Source of the DNA: an uncultured Spirochaetales bacterium
GTDB taxonomy: Bacteria > Spirochaetota > Spirochaetia > Sphaerochaetales > Sphaerochaetaceae
Assembly (NCBI GenBank): GCA_949292445.1
Contig: CASEZU010000129.1
Span: forward strand, 1 to 15,437
Length of the DNA stretch: 15,437 bases
Direction of reading: 5' to 3'
The position numbers were made by a program, and so were the translations under genes. Below, piece after piece: positions 1 to 6,950 of this stretch. The notes under the pieces were generated by a model. It worked only from the letters and a program-made list of their open reading frames with translations. It made no database searches and was not told the origin of the DNA. Position 1 is the first letter of the stretch. Each line of letters opens with the position of its first letter.

Positions 1-4
1 GAAG

Positions 5-271
5 ATGATCACAAAGGAACAGAAGAAGGAAATCGTGGTCAAGTATGGCAATGATGCCAGGAACACAGGTGACGAGAAGGTGCAGGTCGCACTTCTTACA
101 GCGAGGATCAATGACCTGCAGAATCATTTCAAGGTCAATCCGAAGGACCATGCCTCAAGGCGTGGACTTCTGAAGCTCGTCGGACAGAGAAGGCGCATTC
201 TCAAGTACATCAAGAACCGCGACATCAACGAGTACCGCCAGCTCATCGCAGACCTCGGACTGAGGAAATAA
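5..271 (+). CDS. rpsO: 30S ribosomal protein S15
   Basis: Ribosomal protein S15 binds the central domain of 16S rRNA early in small-subunit assembly and contributes to a bridge with the large subunit. The 88-residue product has the family's normal length and signatures: LTARINDLQNHF at residues 31-42, then the rRNA-contacting stretch DHASRRGLLKLVGQRRRIL at 48-66, and a basic C-terminus ending LGLRK. The ATG is only five bases into the window, so its ribosome binding site cannot be judged beyond the purines GAAG just before it. Any promoter lies outside. The gene is followed after 81 bases by pnp, the classic rpsO-pnp arrangement also found in E. coli, which supports co-transcription. Identification is secure. 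Confidence 0.97.
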   Translation: MITKEQKKEIVVKYGNDARNTGDEKVQVALLTARINDLQNHFKVNPKDHASRRGLLKLVGQRRRILKYIKNRDINEYRQLIADLGLRK

Positions 272-272
272 G

Positions 273-309
273 ACAAGTGGAAAGCCAGCTTTGCCTGGCT
301 TTCTCTTGT
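273..309 (+). promoter_or_regulatory. Long hairpin between rpsO and pnp
   Basis: An inverted repeat fills the first half of the rpsO-pnp gap. GAAAGCCAG (280-288) pairs perfectly with CTGGCTTTC (295-303) around the six-base loop CTTTGC. Outside it, ACAAG (273-277) pairs with CTTGT (305-309), with a G-T wobble and one bulged T between the two stems. No T run follows; the next bases are purine-rich, so it is a poor intrinsic terminator. In E. coli a hairpin in the same gap is cut by RNase III, which lets PNPase degrade its own leader and limit its synthesis. The same role here is inference from position and shape. Confidence 0.65.
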
Positions 310-311
310 GT

Positions 312-339
312 AAAGAACATAAAGAACAAAGAAAGAACA
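312..339 (+). repeat. Three copies of AAAGAACA in pnp leader
   Basis: The octamer AAAGAACA occurs at 312-319, 321-328 and 332-339, between the intergenic hairpin and the pnp Shine-Dalgarno sequence (AAGGA, 342-346). The stretch is nearly free of T and should be unstructured. It may be a single-stranded landing site for ribosomal protein S1 or PNPase, or simply low-complexity leader sequence; the sequence alone does not decide. Confidence 0.45.
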
Positions 340-352
340 AGAAGGATCATTT

Positions 353-2491
353 ATGGCAGAAGTACATTCAGTATCGGTCAGGATCGGGGATATCGACCTC
401 GTTTTCGAGACCGGCAAAATCGCCAAGCAGGCCAACGGAGCTGTCTATGCACACTACGCTGGAAGCGCTGTAATCGCCACAGTCTGCTGCGGCGACGCAC
501 CATCAGAACCGATCGACTACGTTCCTGTATCGGTCGAATACAACGAGAAATACTACGCAGCCGGAAAAATTCCCGGAGGATTCCTTAAAAGAGAGTCCAG
601 GCCGAAGGACAAGGAGATTCTCGTTTCCCGTCTTATCGACCGCCCTATGAGGCCGCTCTTCGACAAGGCATTCGGACGTGAGATCCAGATCGTTCCCACG
701 GTCGTCTCATCCGACATGTCGCATACTCCGGACATCGTGGCTATCAACGCCGCCTCCTGTGCTGTGACGATTTCCGACATCCCGTTCTATGGCCCGATCG
801 CTGCTGTACGCGTTGCCAAGATCGGAGATGAGTATGTCATCAATCCGACATTCCAGCAGATACCTACCGCTTCGCTTGATATTGTCGTGGCGGGAACGCA
901 TGACGGAATCACAATGGTCGAAGGCGGTGCAAAGGAAGTCTCCGAGGATGACATGCTCGGCGCTATCGCTGCCGCGCAGCCTGTGATCGCTAGAATCTGC
1001 GAGGCTCAGGATGAGCTCCGCCGCATCTGCGGCAAGGAGAAGCTCCCCCTGATGGAGATCGAGGAGAAGGATCTCTCCTGGCTCGAGCCCGTCAAGGAGT
1101 ATGCATATCCTCTGGAGAAGGAGGCTTCCTTCGTCAAGGGCAAGATGAACCGCTATGCAGCCCTCGAGAAGGTCCATGCAGATGTCAGGGAGAAGTTCGC
1201 TGCGCTCATCGCTGAAGATGAGAAGAGAAGCGGAGAGATAGACAAGATGTTCGAGGACATGGAGTACAACATCCTCCGCGCCTCGATCCTCAATGACGGT
1301 GTGAGGACTGACGGCAGGAAGGTCACGGAGATCCGCCCGATCACATGCGAGGTAGGTCTTCTTCCCTGCACACACGGCTCAGCGCTCTTCACACGCGGAG
1401 AGACGCAGTCCCTTGCTGTCACAACGCTCGGAACAGTCCAGGATGAGCAGCTTTTCGACACGATCGACGGAGAGAAGACATACTCGAACTTCATGCTCCA
1501 CTACAACTTCCCGCCGTACTCGGTAGGTGAGGTCGGAAGGCTCACGACAGGAAGAAGGGAGATCGGCCACGGACACCTTGCCCAGAGGGCTCTCGAGGCT
1601 GTCATCCCCAAGAAGGATACATTCCCGTACACAATCCGCGTCGTATCGGAGATCATGGAGTCCAACGGCTCCTCTTCGATGGCCTCAGTCTGCGGCGGAT
1701 GTCTTTCACTCATGGATGCCGGAGTACCCATCAGGAAGCCTGTCGCAGGCATCGCAATGGGCCTCATCACCGAGGGCGCTGATTACTCCCGCTATGTCAT
1801 CCTTTCCGATATCCTCGGCGAGGAGGATCACCTCGGAGATATGGACTTCAAGGTAGCCGGAACAAAGGATGGAATCACAGCATTCCAGATGGACATCAAG
1901 ATCGCAGGCGTCACGCCGGAGATCATGAGGAAGGCGCTCAACCAGGCCAAGGAAGGACGCCTCCACATCCTCTCGATCATGCTCGACACGCTCCCGGCTC
2001 CGAGAGCGGAGATTTCAGAGCTCGCACCGAAGATCCTCACCCTCAAGGTGCCAGAGGACAAGATCGGCGCAGTGATCGGAACCGGCGGAAAGACGATCAA
2101 ATCCATCGCCGCACAGTCCGGTGCAGAGATCAACATCGATGATGACGGAACAGTCATGATCTACGGCCGCAACAACGCATCCGCTCAGGAGGCTAAGAAG
2201 CTCGTGCTCTCGATAATCGAGGAGCCTGAGGTAGGCAAGATCTATAACGGCACTGTCAAGAGAATCGTCGATTTCGGCGCATTCATCGAGATCCTTCCCG
2301 GAAAGGAGGGCCTCTGCCACATCTCCAAGCTCGCCCGCACAAGGGTGAAGAATGTCTCCGATGTGCTCTCTGTCGGCCAGCAGGTCGATGTCAAGCTCAT
2401 CGAGATTGACAGGATGGGCAGGCTCAACCTCTCCTACATCGACGCACAGCCGGATGCGGGAAAGGACGAGAAGAAGGAAAAGAAGAACTGA
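353..2491 (+). CDS. pnp: Polyribonucleotide nucleotidyltransferase (PNPase)
   Basis: PNPase degrades RNA from the 3' end by phosphorolysis, releasing nucleoside diphosphates, and can also add tails. It works as a trimer in mRNA decay. The 712 residues are full length and show the family order: a first RNase PH-like domain (about 5-140), a helical linker, the catalytic second RNase PH domain (about 310-540), a KH domain with the GTGGK loop near 576, and an S1 domain at about 626-698. The catalytic Asp, Asp and Lys of the DHLGDMDFK motif fall at residues 492, 498 and 500. The start has a good AAGGA six bases upstream, and the protein begins like other PNPases. A short Lys/Glu tail (DEKKEKKN) ends the protein. 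The stop codon shares one base with the dut start, so the two are probably translationally coupled. Confidence 0.98.
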   Translation: MAEVHSVSVRIGDIDLVFETGKIAKQANGAVYAHYAGSAVIATVCCGDAPSEPIDYVPVSVEYNEKYYAAGKIPGGFLKRESRPKDKEILVSRLIDRPMRPLFDKAFGREIQIVPTVVSSDMSHTPDIVAINAASCAVTISDIPFYGPIAAVRVAKIGDEYVINPTFQQIPTASLDIVVAGTHDGITMVEGGAKEVSEDDMLGAIAAAQPVIARICEAQDELRRICGKEKLPLMEIEEKDLSWLEPVKEYAYPLEKEASFVKGKMNRYAALEKVHADVREKFAALIAEDEKRSGEIDKMFEDMEYNILRASILNDGVRTDGRKVTEIRPITCEVGLLPCTHGSALFTRGETQSLAVTTLGTVQDEQLFDTIDGEKTYSNFMLHYNFPPYSVGEVGRLTTGRREIGHGHLAQRALEAVIPKKDTFPYTIRVVSEIMESNGSSSMASVCGGCLSLMDAGVPIRKPVAGIAMGLITEGADYSRYVILSDILGEEDHLGDMDFKVAGTKDGITAFQMDIKIAGVTPEIMRKALNQAKEGRLHILSIMLDTLPAPRAEISELAPKILTLKVPEDKIGAVIGTGGKTIKSIAAQSGAEINIDDDGTVMIYGRNNASAQEAKKLVLSIIEEPEVGKIYNGTVKRIVDFGAFIEILPGKEGLCHISKLARTRVKNVSDVLSVGQQVDVKLIEIDRMGRLNLSYIDAQPDAGKDEKKEKKN

Positions 2492-2922
2492 TGATGATCC
2501 GGGTCAGGGCGGAGAAGGGGGCCTTGCTGCCCCGCTATGCGACAGAGGGAGCTGCCGGTGCAGATATATCGGCATTTCTCTCCTCGCCGCTTACTCTGCT
2601 CCCCGGAGAATACAAAGCAATTCCCACCGGACTCTGCCTTGAGATACCGGAGGGTTATGAGGTGCAGGTCCGGCCGCGTTCCGGACTTGCGCTCAGAAGC
2701 GGTGTCACGGTGCTCAACGCACCAGGCACCATAGATTCGGATTACCGCGGGGAGATCAGGGTAATACTGATCAACCACTCATCACAGCCTTTCACGGTCA
2801 GGAACGGCGACAGGATTGCTCAGATCGTGGTAAGTGCGGTCCGCCGTGCCTCATTTGCGGAGGCTGAAGACCTCTCCGGCACTGAAAGAGGAGAGGGAGG
2901 GTTCGGCTCAACCGGTGTCTGA
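2491..2922 (+). CDS. dut: dUTP diphosphatase (dUTPase)
   Basis: Dut hydrolyses dUTP to dUMP and pyrophosphate, keeping uracil out of DNA and supplying dUMP for thymidylate synthesis. At 143 residues it is a standard trimeric dUTPase with all five motifs: AGADI (22-26), PRSGLA (62-67), [10 protein letters not shown] (79-88, catalytic Asp at 82), RIAQIV (108-113), and the phosphate-lid motif [10 protein letters not shown] (133-142) near the C-terminus. The start overlaps the pnp stop by one base (TGATG). A second ATG follows immediately at 2494, so the first residue is uncertain by one. The end overlaps the proposed lptF start by eight bases. The context shows only an operon position, with no other nucleotide gene beside it. 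Confidence 0.97.
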   Translation: MMIRVRAEKGALLPRYATEGAAGADISAFLSSPLTLLPGEYKAIPTGLCLEIPEGYEVQVRPRSGLALRSGVTVLNAPGTIDSDYRGEIRVILINHSSQPFTVRNGDRIAQIVVSAVRRASFAEAEDLSGTERGEGGFGSTGV

Positions 2923-4207
2923 CAAGCCCACAAGGGGAAGATACTCCCTGCTTTACAGATTCATACTGAGGGAATTCGCGCAGAACTTCGCTGTCGCGTT
3001 CTCATTCTTTTTCTGTATCTTCTTCATCAACTCAATCCTTCTGCTTGTGCAGAGGATCCTGCTGAAAAACATCGACATAATGACGATGCTGGAGATGGTC
3101 TCTCTCTCCATGCCGCAGTTCTTGATATACACATTCCCCTTTGCCTCGCTTGCAGCATCTTCAATGGTTCTCGGAGACCTCGGGTCATCGAATGAGCTTC
3201 TCGCGATACGCAGCTCCGGAATCGCATCGGGGCGCGTATACAGGCCGCTGATCATCGCCTCAATCGTCCTGTCCGGCGTCACGTTCTTCTTCGCTGATGT
3301 GGTGCTGCCGTGGTCATCCGTCGTCTACGAAGAGCGGCTTTCCCTCCTCATGCAGGAAATGCCGACGTTCGAGATAGAGTCGAACAGCGTCAACACGGTA
3401 GGGAACATCGTGCTCTCGAACGGCGAGACGGAAGGGAACATCATCCATGACATCGTGCTTCTCTCATCTGATGAGGAATCTGGTGAGAGCCGCACAGTCA
3501 TGTCCGAGAGGGGAACGCTTGAGCTCATAGACAGCTGGAACTACATCTATTCACTCGAGCTAGAGAAGCCTCAGATCCTGATTTCCGACAGGGATGACAT
3601 AGAGTCCTACGGCCTTTCAGAGGCTGATTCCGCTGTCTTCTTCCTCGATTTTTCGGAACAGATTCCATCGCTGACGAGCTCAGCCCCTGTCAATCTCTCC
3701 TCGCGCGATCTCATAGCCGGGATCAGGGAGCGCGATCCCGGGGAGAGAGAGGATATCATGAGGTGGCATCAGGACAGGGAGGATGCGCGCCTTGCGCTCT
3801 CCTACGTCCTGAAGAGTGCAGGAAGAGGCAATGCCTCGCTTTCGGATATAACGGCAGCCGCCGCAGCTGCATCTGACGAGGTCCTGCGCCGCGGAGAGAA
3901 GCCGCCGCGCAATTTTTACTCGCAGTATTTCAAGGCTGAGCTGACAAAGAAGTTTGTGCTCTCTGCAGCATGCTTCTGCCTCACGCTCATCACGCTGCCG
4001 CTCTCGATGTTCAGGGTGAAGCACGGCAAGCTGACAGGCTTCGCAATCTCGCTGCTGATTGCGGTGGCATACTGGTACATGCTTTTCGGCGTGCAGCTGG
4101 AGATATTCAATATCTCCTCCTCGCCGTATCTCCTGATAGCCCTGCCTGATATCATAATACTTGTGATCGCGGCGCTGCTTATCATGCGGTTCAGGAAGGC
4201 AAGATGA
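2915..4207 (+). CDS. lptF: LptF-type permease of the Lpt envelope-lipid exporter
   Basis: LptF pairs with LptG in the inner membrane. With the ATPase LptB they extract lipopolysaccharide and pass it to the periplasmic bridge. The protein has the YjgP/YjgQ layout: three membrane segments near the N-terminus (about 23-45, 68-88 and 112-130), a large periplasmic domain, and three C-terminal segments starting at [20 protein letters not shown]. The cytoplasmic [10 protein letters not shown] element near 93-102 matches the region that contacts LptB. The GTG start is my choice: it overlaps dut by eight bases and gives 430 residues, but its Shine-Dalgarno (GGAGGG near 2896) is about 13 bases away. 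An ATG at 2834 lies deep inside dut and would add 27 non-family residues. The protein is longer than E. coli LptF (366), with extra Ser/Ala/Asp-rich sequence before the fourth membrane segment. No lptA, lptB or lipid A gene is nearby. Confidence 0.87.
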   Translation: MSDKPTRGRYSLLYRFILREFAQNFAVAFSFFFCIFFINSILLLVQRILLKNIDIMTMLEMVSLSMPQFLIYTFPFASLAASSMVLGDLGSSNELLAIRSSGIASGRVYRPLIIASIVLSGVTFFFADVVLPWSSVVYEERLSLLMQEMPTFEIESNSVNTVGNIVLSNGETEGNIIHDIVLLSSDEESGESRTVMSERGTLELIDSWNYIYSLELEKPQILISDRDDIESYGLSEADSAVFFLDFSEQIPSLTSSAPVNLSSRDLIAGIRERDPGEREDIMRWHQDREDARLALSYVLKSAGRGNASLSDITAAAAAASDEVLRRGEKPPRNFYSQYFKAELTKKFVLSAACFCLTLITLPLSMFRVKHGKLTGFAISLLIAVAYWYMLFGVQLEIFNISSSPYLLIALPDIIILVIAALLIMRFRKAR

Positions 4208-5283
4208 AGATACTCACACGCTACACGATAACATCGATCATCAGGACAGCCTTCGTGACGATACTGCTTTTCGCGCTGATCCTCGCCGCTGTCGAGCTTT
4301 TCTCGAAGATGGACCAGATCATGCACGGGGGCGTCGAGGTGCCGCGCCTGATAGAGTACATCATCCTCTCGCTGCCTGAGTACCTGATGATGGTGGCCTC
4401 AATCTCGTTTCTATTCTCGGTGACATACTTTCTCTCGACGCTCACCGCCAACAACGAGATGATCCCGATACTCAATGCCGGCGTGAGCCCCGTCAGGCTC
4501 CGCCTTCCGATCATCGTGCTGGCACTCGTGCTCACTGTCCTAGGGTCGCTTTTCCAGGAACACACGGTGATAGCGGCGGCGAACAGGCATGATGAGCTTG
4601 AGACCGAGCTTTTCGGCGCCTCATCTACACGGGACAGCCGCAATATAGTCCTCACCGATGATGACGGATTCCTGATCTACACGCAGCGCTTCAGCGAAGC
4701 GACCGGGGAGATATATGATCCAGTGCTGATCAGAAGCGGCGGAGGCATGATTGAGGAAAGGGTTGAGGCCTCACGGGCACATTACGATGAGGAAAAGGGC
4801 TGGTGGGTATTCGAGGATGCCAGGATATACACAATAAGCGGGAATGACGTCATCACTGAAAGGGTGACGGAGTATGAGGAGCCTCTCTTTGATCCTGAGC
4901 CGCGTATGTTCCGCAGTCAGAATACGGATATCAAGACGATGGACAGGGAGACTGCGAAGGAGTATCTGCAGCGGCTCTGGGACTCAAACAGGACGTCATG
5001 GCAGGGAATGGCTACCGATTATTACAGGCGCGTGGCCTCTCCTCTCGCCATACTCGTGCTGATGTTCATCTCGGTCTCGATGAACTATAATTTCAAGAAG
5101 AACGTTCTGCTGTTCTCGGTCATCCAGTCGCTGTCGATAGCAGTCATCTACTATGTCGCAGACATGGTCTTCTCGATCATGGGGCATCAGGGGGCGGTCA
5201 CTCCTTTAATGACTGTGGCGGCTCCGTTCATACTGACGATACTGCTGTCACTGGTAATCTCGCTGTTAGGAAGGAAGATATGA
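4204..5283 (+). CDS. lptG: LptG-type permease of the Lpt envelope-lipid exporter
   Basis: This is the second permease subunit of the Lpt exporter and the expected partner of the gene just upstream. The 359 residues match the usual length of LptG. Membrane segments are visible at about 13-31, 55-78, 98-118, 272-288, 297-320 and 330-355, with a periplasmic domain between the third and fourth. The cytoplasmic stretch NNEMIPILNAGVSP (82-95) is the conserved family element expected to touch LptB. The start overlaps the lptF stop by four bases (ATGA), and the stop overlaps tgt the same way. Which of the two genes is F and which is G follows the usual gene order and is less certain than the family assignment. 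The cargo is uncertain, because many spirochaetes of this group lack ordinary lipopolysaccharide. Confidence 0.87.
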   Translation: MKILTRYTITSIIRTAFVTILLFALILAAVELFSKMDQIMHGGVEVPRLIEYIILSLPEYLMMVASISFLFSVTYFLSTLTANNEMIPILNAGVSPVRLRLPIIVLALVLTVLGSLFQEHTVIAAANRHDELETELFGASSTRDSRNIVLTDDDGFLIYTQRFSEATGEIYDPVLIRSGGGMIEERVEASRAHYDEEKGWWVFEDARIYTISGNDVITERVTEYEEPLFDPEPRMFRSQNTDIKTMDRETAKEYLQRLWDSNRTSWQGMATDYYRRVASPLAILVLMFISVSMNYNFKKNVLLFSVIQSLSIAVIYYVADMVFSIMGHQGAVTPLMTVAAPFILTILLSLVISLLGRKI

Positions 5284-6419
5284 GCATCATAAGAATCATA
5301 AAGAAGGACAGGGATACGGAAGCGAGGCTGGGAATACTCTCGCTTCCCCATGGAGAGGTGGAGACTCCTGCATTCATGCCTGTGGGCACGAACGGAACGG
5401 TCAAGGGTATCTACCATGACACCGTGCGTGACATGGGATACAAGATAATCCTCGGCAATACATATCATCTCTATCTCCGCCCCGGCACTGAGGTCCTGAA
5501 GGACTTCGGGGGGCTCCACAGCTTCTCCCACTGGGACCGCAACATTCTCACCGATTCAGGCGGCTTCCAGGTCTTCTCCCTCTCCGGGCTGAGGAAGATC
5601 AGGGAGAACGGCGTGACATTCCAGAGCCATATCGACGGCTCGAAGCATGTCTTCACGCCGGAGAAGGTCGTGGATATCCAGTCCGTCATCGGTTCCGACA
5701 TAGCGATGATGCTCGATGTCTGCACGCCTCCCGGCATCGATCACAGGGCTGCGGCAGAGGCGTGGAAGATAACAGAAAGCTGGGCTGAGAGGGCCCTCAG
5801 GGAAAAAGCGAGGCTGGGGGAGTCTTTCCCGGGAAATCTCTTCGGCATCGTCCAGGGAAATTTCTATGAGGATCTCCGCAAGGATTCAGCTGAGACAATC
5901 TCCGGCATGGACTTCCCCGGCGTGGCCATCGGCGGACTTTCGGTGGGAGAGGAGAAGAGCGCTTTCTGCGACTTCCTCGCATTCACTGCCGGCTATGTCA
6001 CCAAAGAGAAACCGAGGTATGTGATGGGCATCGGAAGCCCTGACTACATCCTTGAGGCAGTGGAGAACGGAATAGACCTTTTCGACTGCGTGCTTGCGAC
6101 ACGCATGGCGAGGAACGGCGGACTCTTCACTGATGACGGTGTCATCGCGCTCAAGAAAGCTGTCTTCAAGTTCGATCATGGTCCGATCCAGGAAGGATGC
6201 CAGTGCACATGCTGCCGCGAATATTCGAGGGGATACATGCATCATCTCATCAAGTGCAACGAGATGCTCGGCGGCATGCTGGCAACGGAACATAACCTGC
6301 AGTACCTCTACGATCTGATGATCCGCATCAGGAAGGCAATTGCAGAGGACAGGTTCAGGGAATTCAAGAAGGAGTATCTCGAGAGATTCTACAGGGGGAA
6401 GGATGGCAGGCAGGGATGA
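5280..6419 (+). CDS. tgt: tRNA-guanine transglycosylase (queuine/preQ1)
   Basis: Tgt swaps the guanine at position 34 of GUN-anticodon tRNAs for preQ1, the step that commits the base to the queuosine pathway. The 379-residue protein has the TIM-barrel signatures: DSGGFQVFSLSGLRK (92-106, with the base-recognition Asp 92), GIGSPDYILEAVENGIDLFD (250-269) holding the nucleophile Asp 269, and a zinc site made of Cys 307, Cys 309, Cys 312 and His 338 with family spacing. One oddity is the segment after the nucleophile. It reads DCVLATRMARNG, where most bacterial enzymes have a Pro-Thr-Arg-Asn-Ala-Arg core. Since all catalytic and zinc ligands remain, activity is still expected. The ATG overlaps the lptG stop by four bases, and no other queuosine gene is visible here. 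Confidence 0.96.
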   Translation: MSIIRIIKKDRDTEARLGILSLPHGEVETPAFMPVGTNGTVKGIYHDTVRDMGYKIILGNTYHLYLRPGTEVLKDFGGLHSFSHWDRNILTDSGGFQVFSLSGLRKIRENGVTFQSHIDGSKHVFTPEKVVDIQSVIGSDIAMMLDVCTPPGIDHRAAAEAWKITESWAERALREKARLGESFPGNLFGIVQGNFYEDLRKDSAETISGMDFPGVAIGGLSVGEEKSAFCDFLAFTAGYVTKEKPRYVMGIGSPDYILEAVENGIDLFDCVLATRMARNGGLFTDDGVIALKKAVFKFDHGPIQEGCQCTCCREYSRGYMHHLIKCNEMLGGMLATEHNLQYLYDLMIRIRKAIAEDRFREFKKEYLERFYRGKDGRQG

Positions 6420-6888
6420 TGTCCTCAGGCTACTGAGAATGGAGGGTGTTGAGTTCACAGGAGTGAGGCACAGGGCTGTCTTCTCCATACCGGAGATGAT
6501 GGAGGCGGGAGTGCCTTCGCATGAGAGGATAGCGAAGAATCTCTTCCTCCGTGATGACAAGAAGCGCTGCTACTATCTCGTGACGATGAGAAATGACAGG
6601 AATGCCGATCTCAAGGAACTCCGGCGCCTCCTTTCATCGCGTCCGCTCTCATTTGCAAGCGAGGAGGATCTGGGCAATATACTGGGCCTCGGGAAAGGGG
6701 AGGTGACGCCGTTCGGCCTTCTCAATGACAGCGGGCACAGGACAGTGTTCGTGCTCGACTCATTCTTCTCCGGAGGAACCATCGGCGTCCATCCCAATGT
6801 GAACACCGAGACGATATTCCTCCCTTCATCAGATCTGCTGCGCATACTCGGCGGTCAAGGAACAGAGTGCAGGGTCATTGATCTCTGA
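6403..6888 (+). CDS. prdX: ProX-type prolyl-tRNA editing deacylase (YbaK fold)
   Basis: This family hydrolyses alanine wrongly attached to tRNA-Pro, working in trans because many prolyl-tRNA synthetases lack their own editing domain. The chosen ATG gives 161 residues, the usual length for free-standing ProX/PrdX proteins. It overlaps tgt by 17 bases and has AGGGGG four bases upstream. An ATG at 6340 would add 21 basic residues unlike the family. Visible signatures are AKNLFLRDDKKRCYYLV (44-60, with Lys 45 in the position of the catalytic lysine), the VTPFGLLND loop typical of the YbaK fold, and the HPNVNTETIFL segment near the C-terminus. The exact aminoacyl-tRNA cleaved cannot be read from sequence, so a related specificity such as Cys-tRNA-Pro remains possible. 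It is the last gene of the run that begins with rpsO/pnp. Confidence 0.86.
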   Translation: MAGRDDVLRLLRMEGVEFTGVRHRAVFSIPEMMEAGVPSHERIAKNLFLRDDKKRCYYLVTMRNDRNADLKELRRLLSSRPLSFASEEDLGNILGLGKGEVTPFGLLNDSGHRTVFVLDSFFSGGTIGVHPNVNTETIFLPSSDLLRILGGQGTECRVIDL

Positions 6889-6897
6889 TCCAGGCAG

Positions 6898-6941
6898 AAA
6901 AAGTCCCCGGCTTTGAGGGTTCACCTTAACAAGACCGGGGA
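6898..6941 (-). terminator. Intrinsic terminator of greA
   Basis: Read on the minus strand, TCCCCGG (6941-6935) pairs with CCGGGGA (6910-6904), and TTG/CAA and AGG/CCT pairs can form further inside. A C and then five T (6902-6898) follow the stem directly. It lies ten bases past the greA stop codon and fits a Rho-independent terminator. The two genes here converge. On the plus strand the hairpin is followed only by ATGATCTTTC, so it would be weaker for the operon ending with the ProX-type gene, which has no other visible terminator. Confidence 0.85.
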
Positions 6942-6950
6942 TGATCTTTC

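Noticed and set aside
312..339. The AAAGAACA copies as a small CRISPR-like or phage repeat
   Set aside because: Three octamers with one- to three-base gaps in a purine-rich leader show neither spacer length nor repeat structure of an array.
707..1375. A 222-codon open frame on the minus strand within pnp
   Set aside because: It is antisense to a highly conserved gene and resembles no known family. Long minus frames arise easily from the codon bias here.
2834..2914. ATG start of lptF inside dut, adding 27 residues
   Set aside because: It would overlap dut by 89 bases, and the added residues are basic and unlike LptF. GTG 2915 fits better, though its Shine-Dalgarno is weak.
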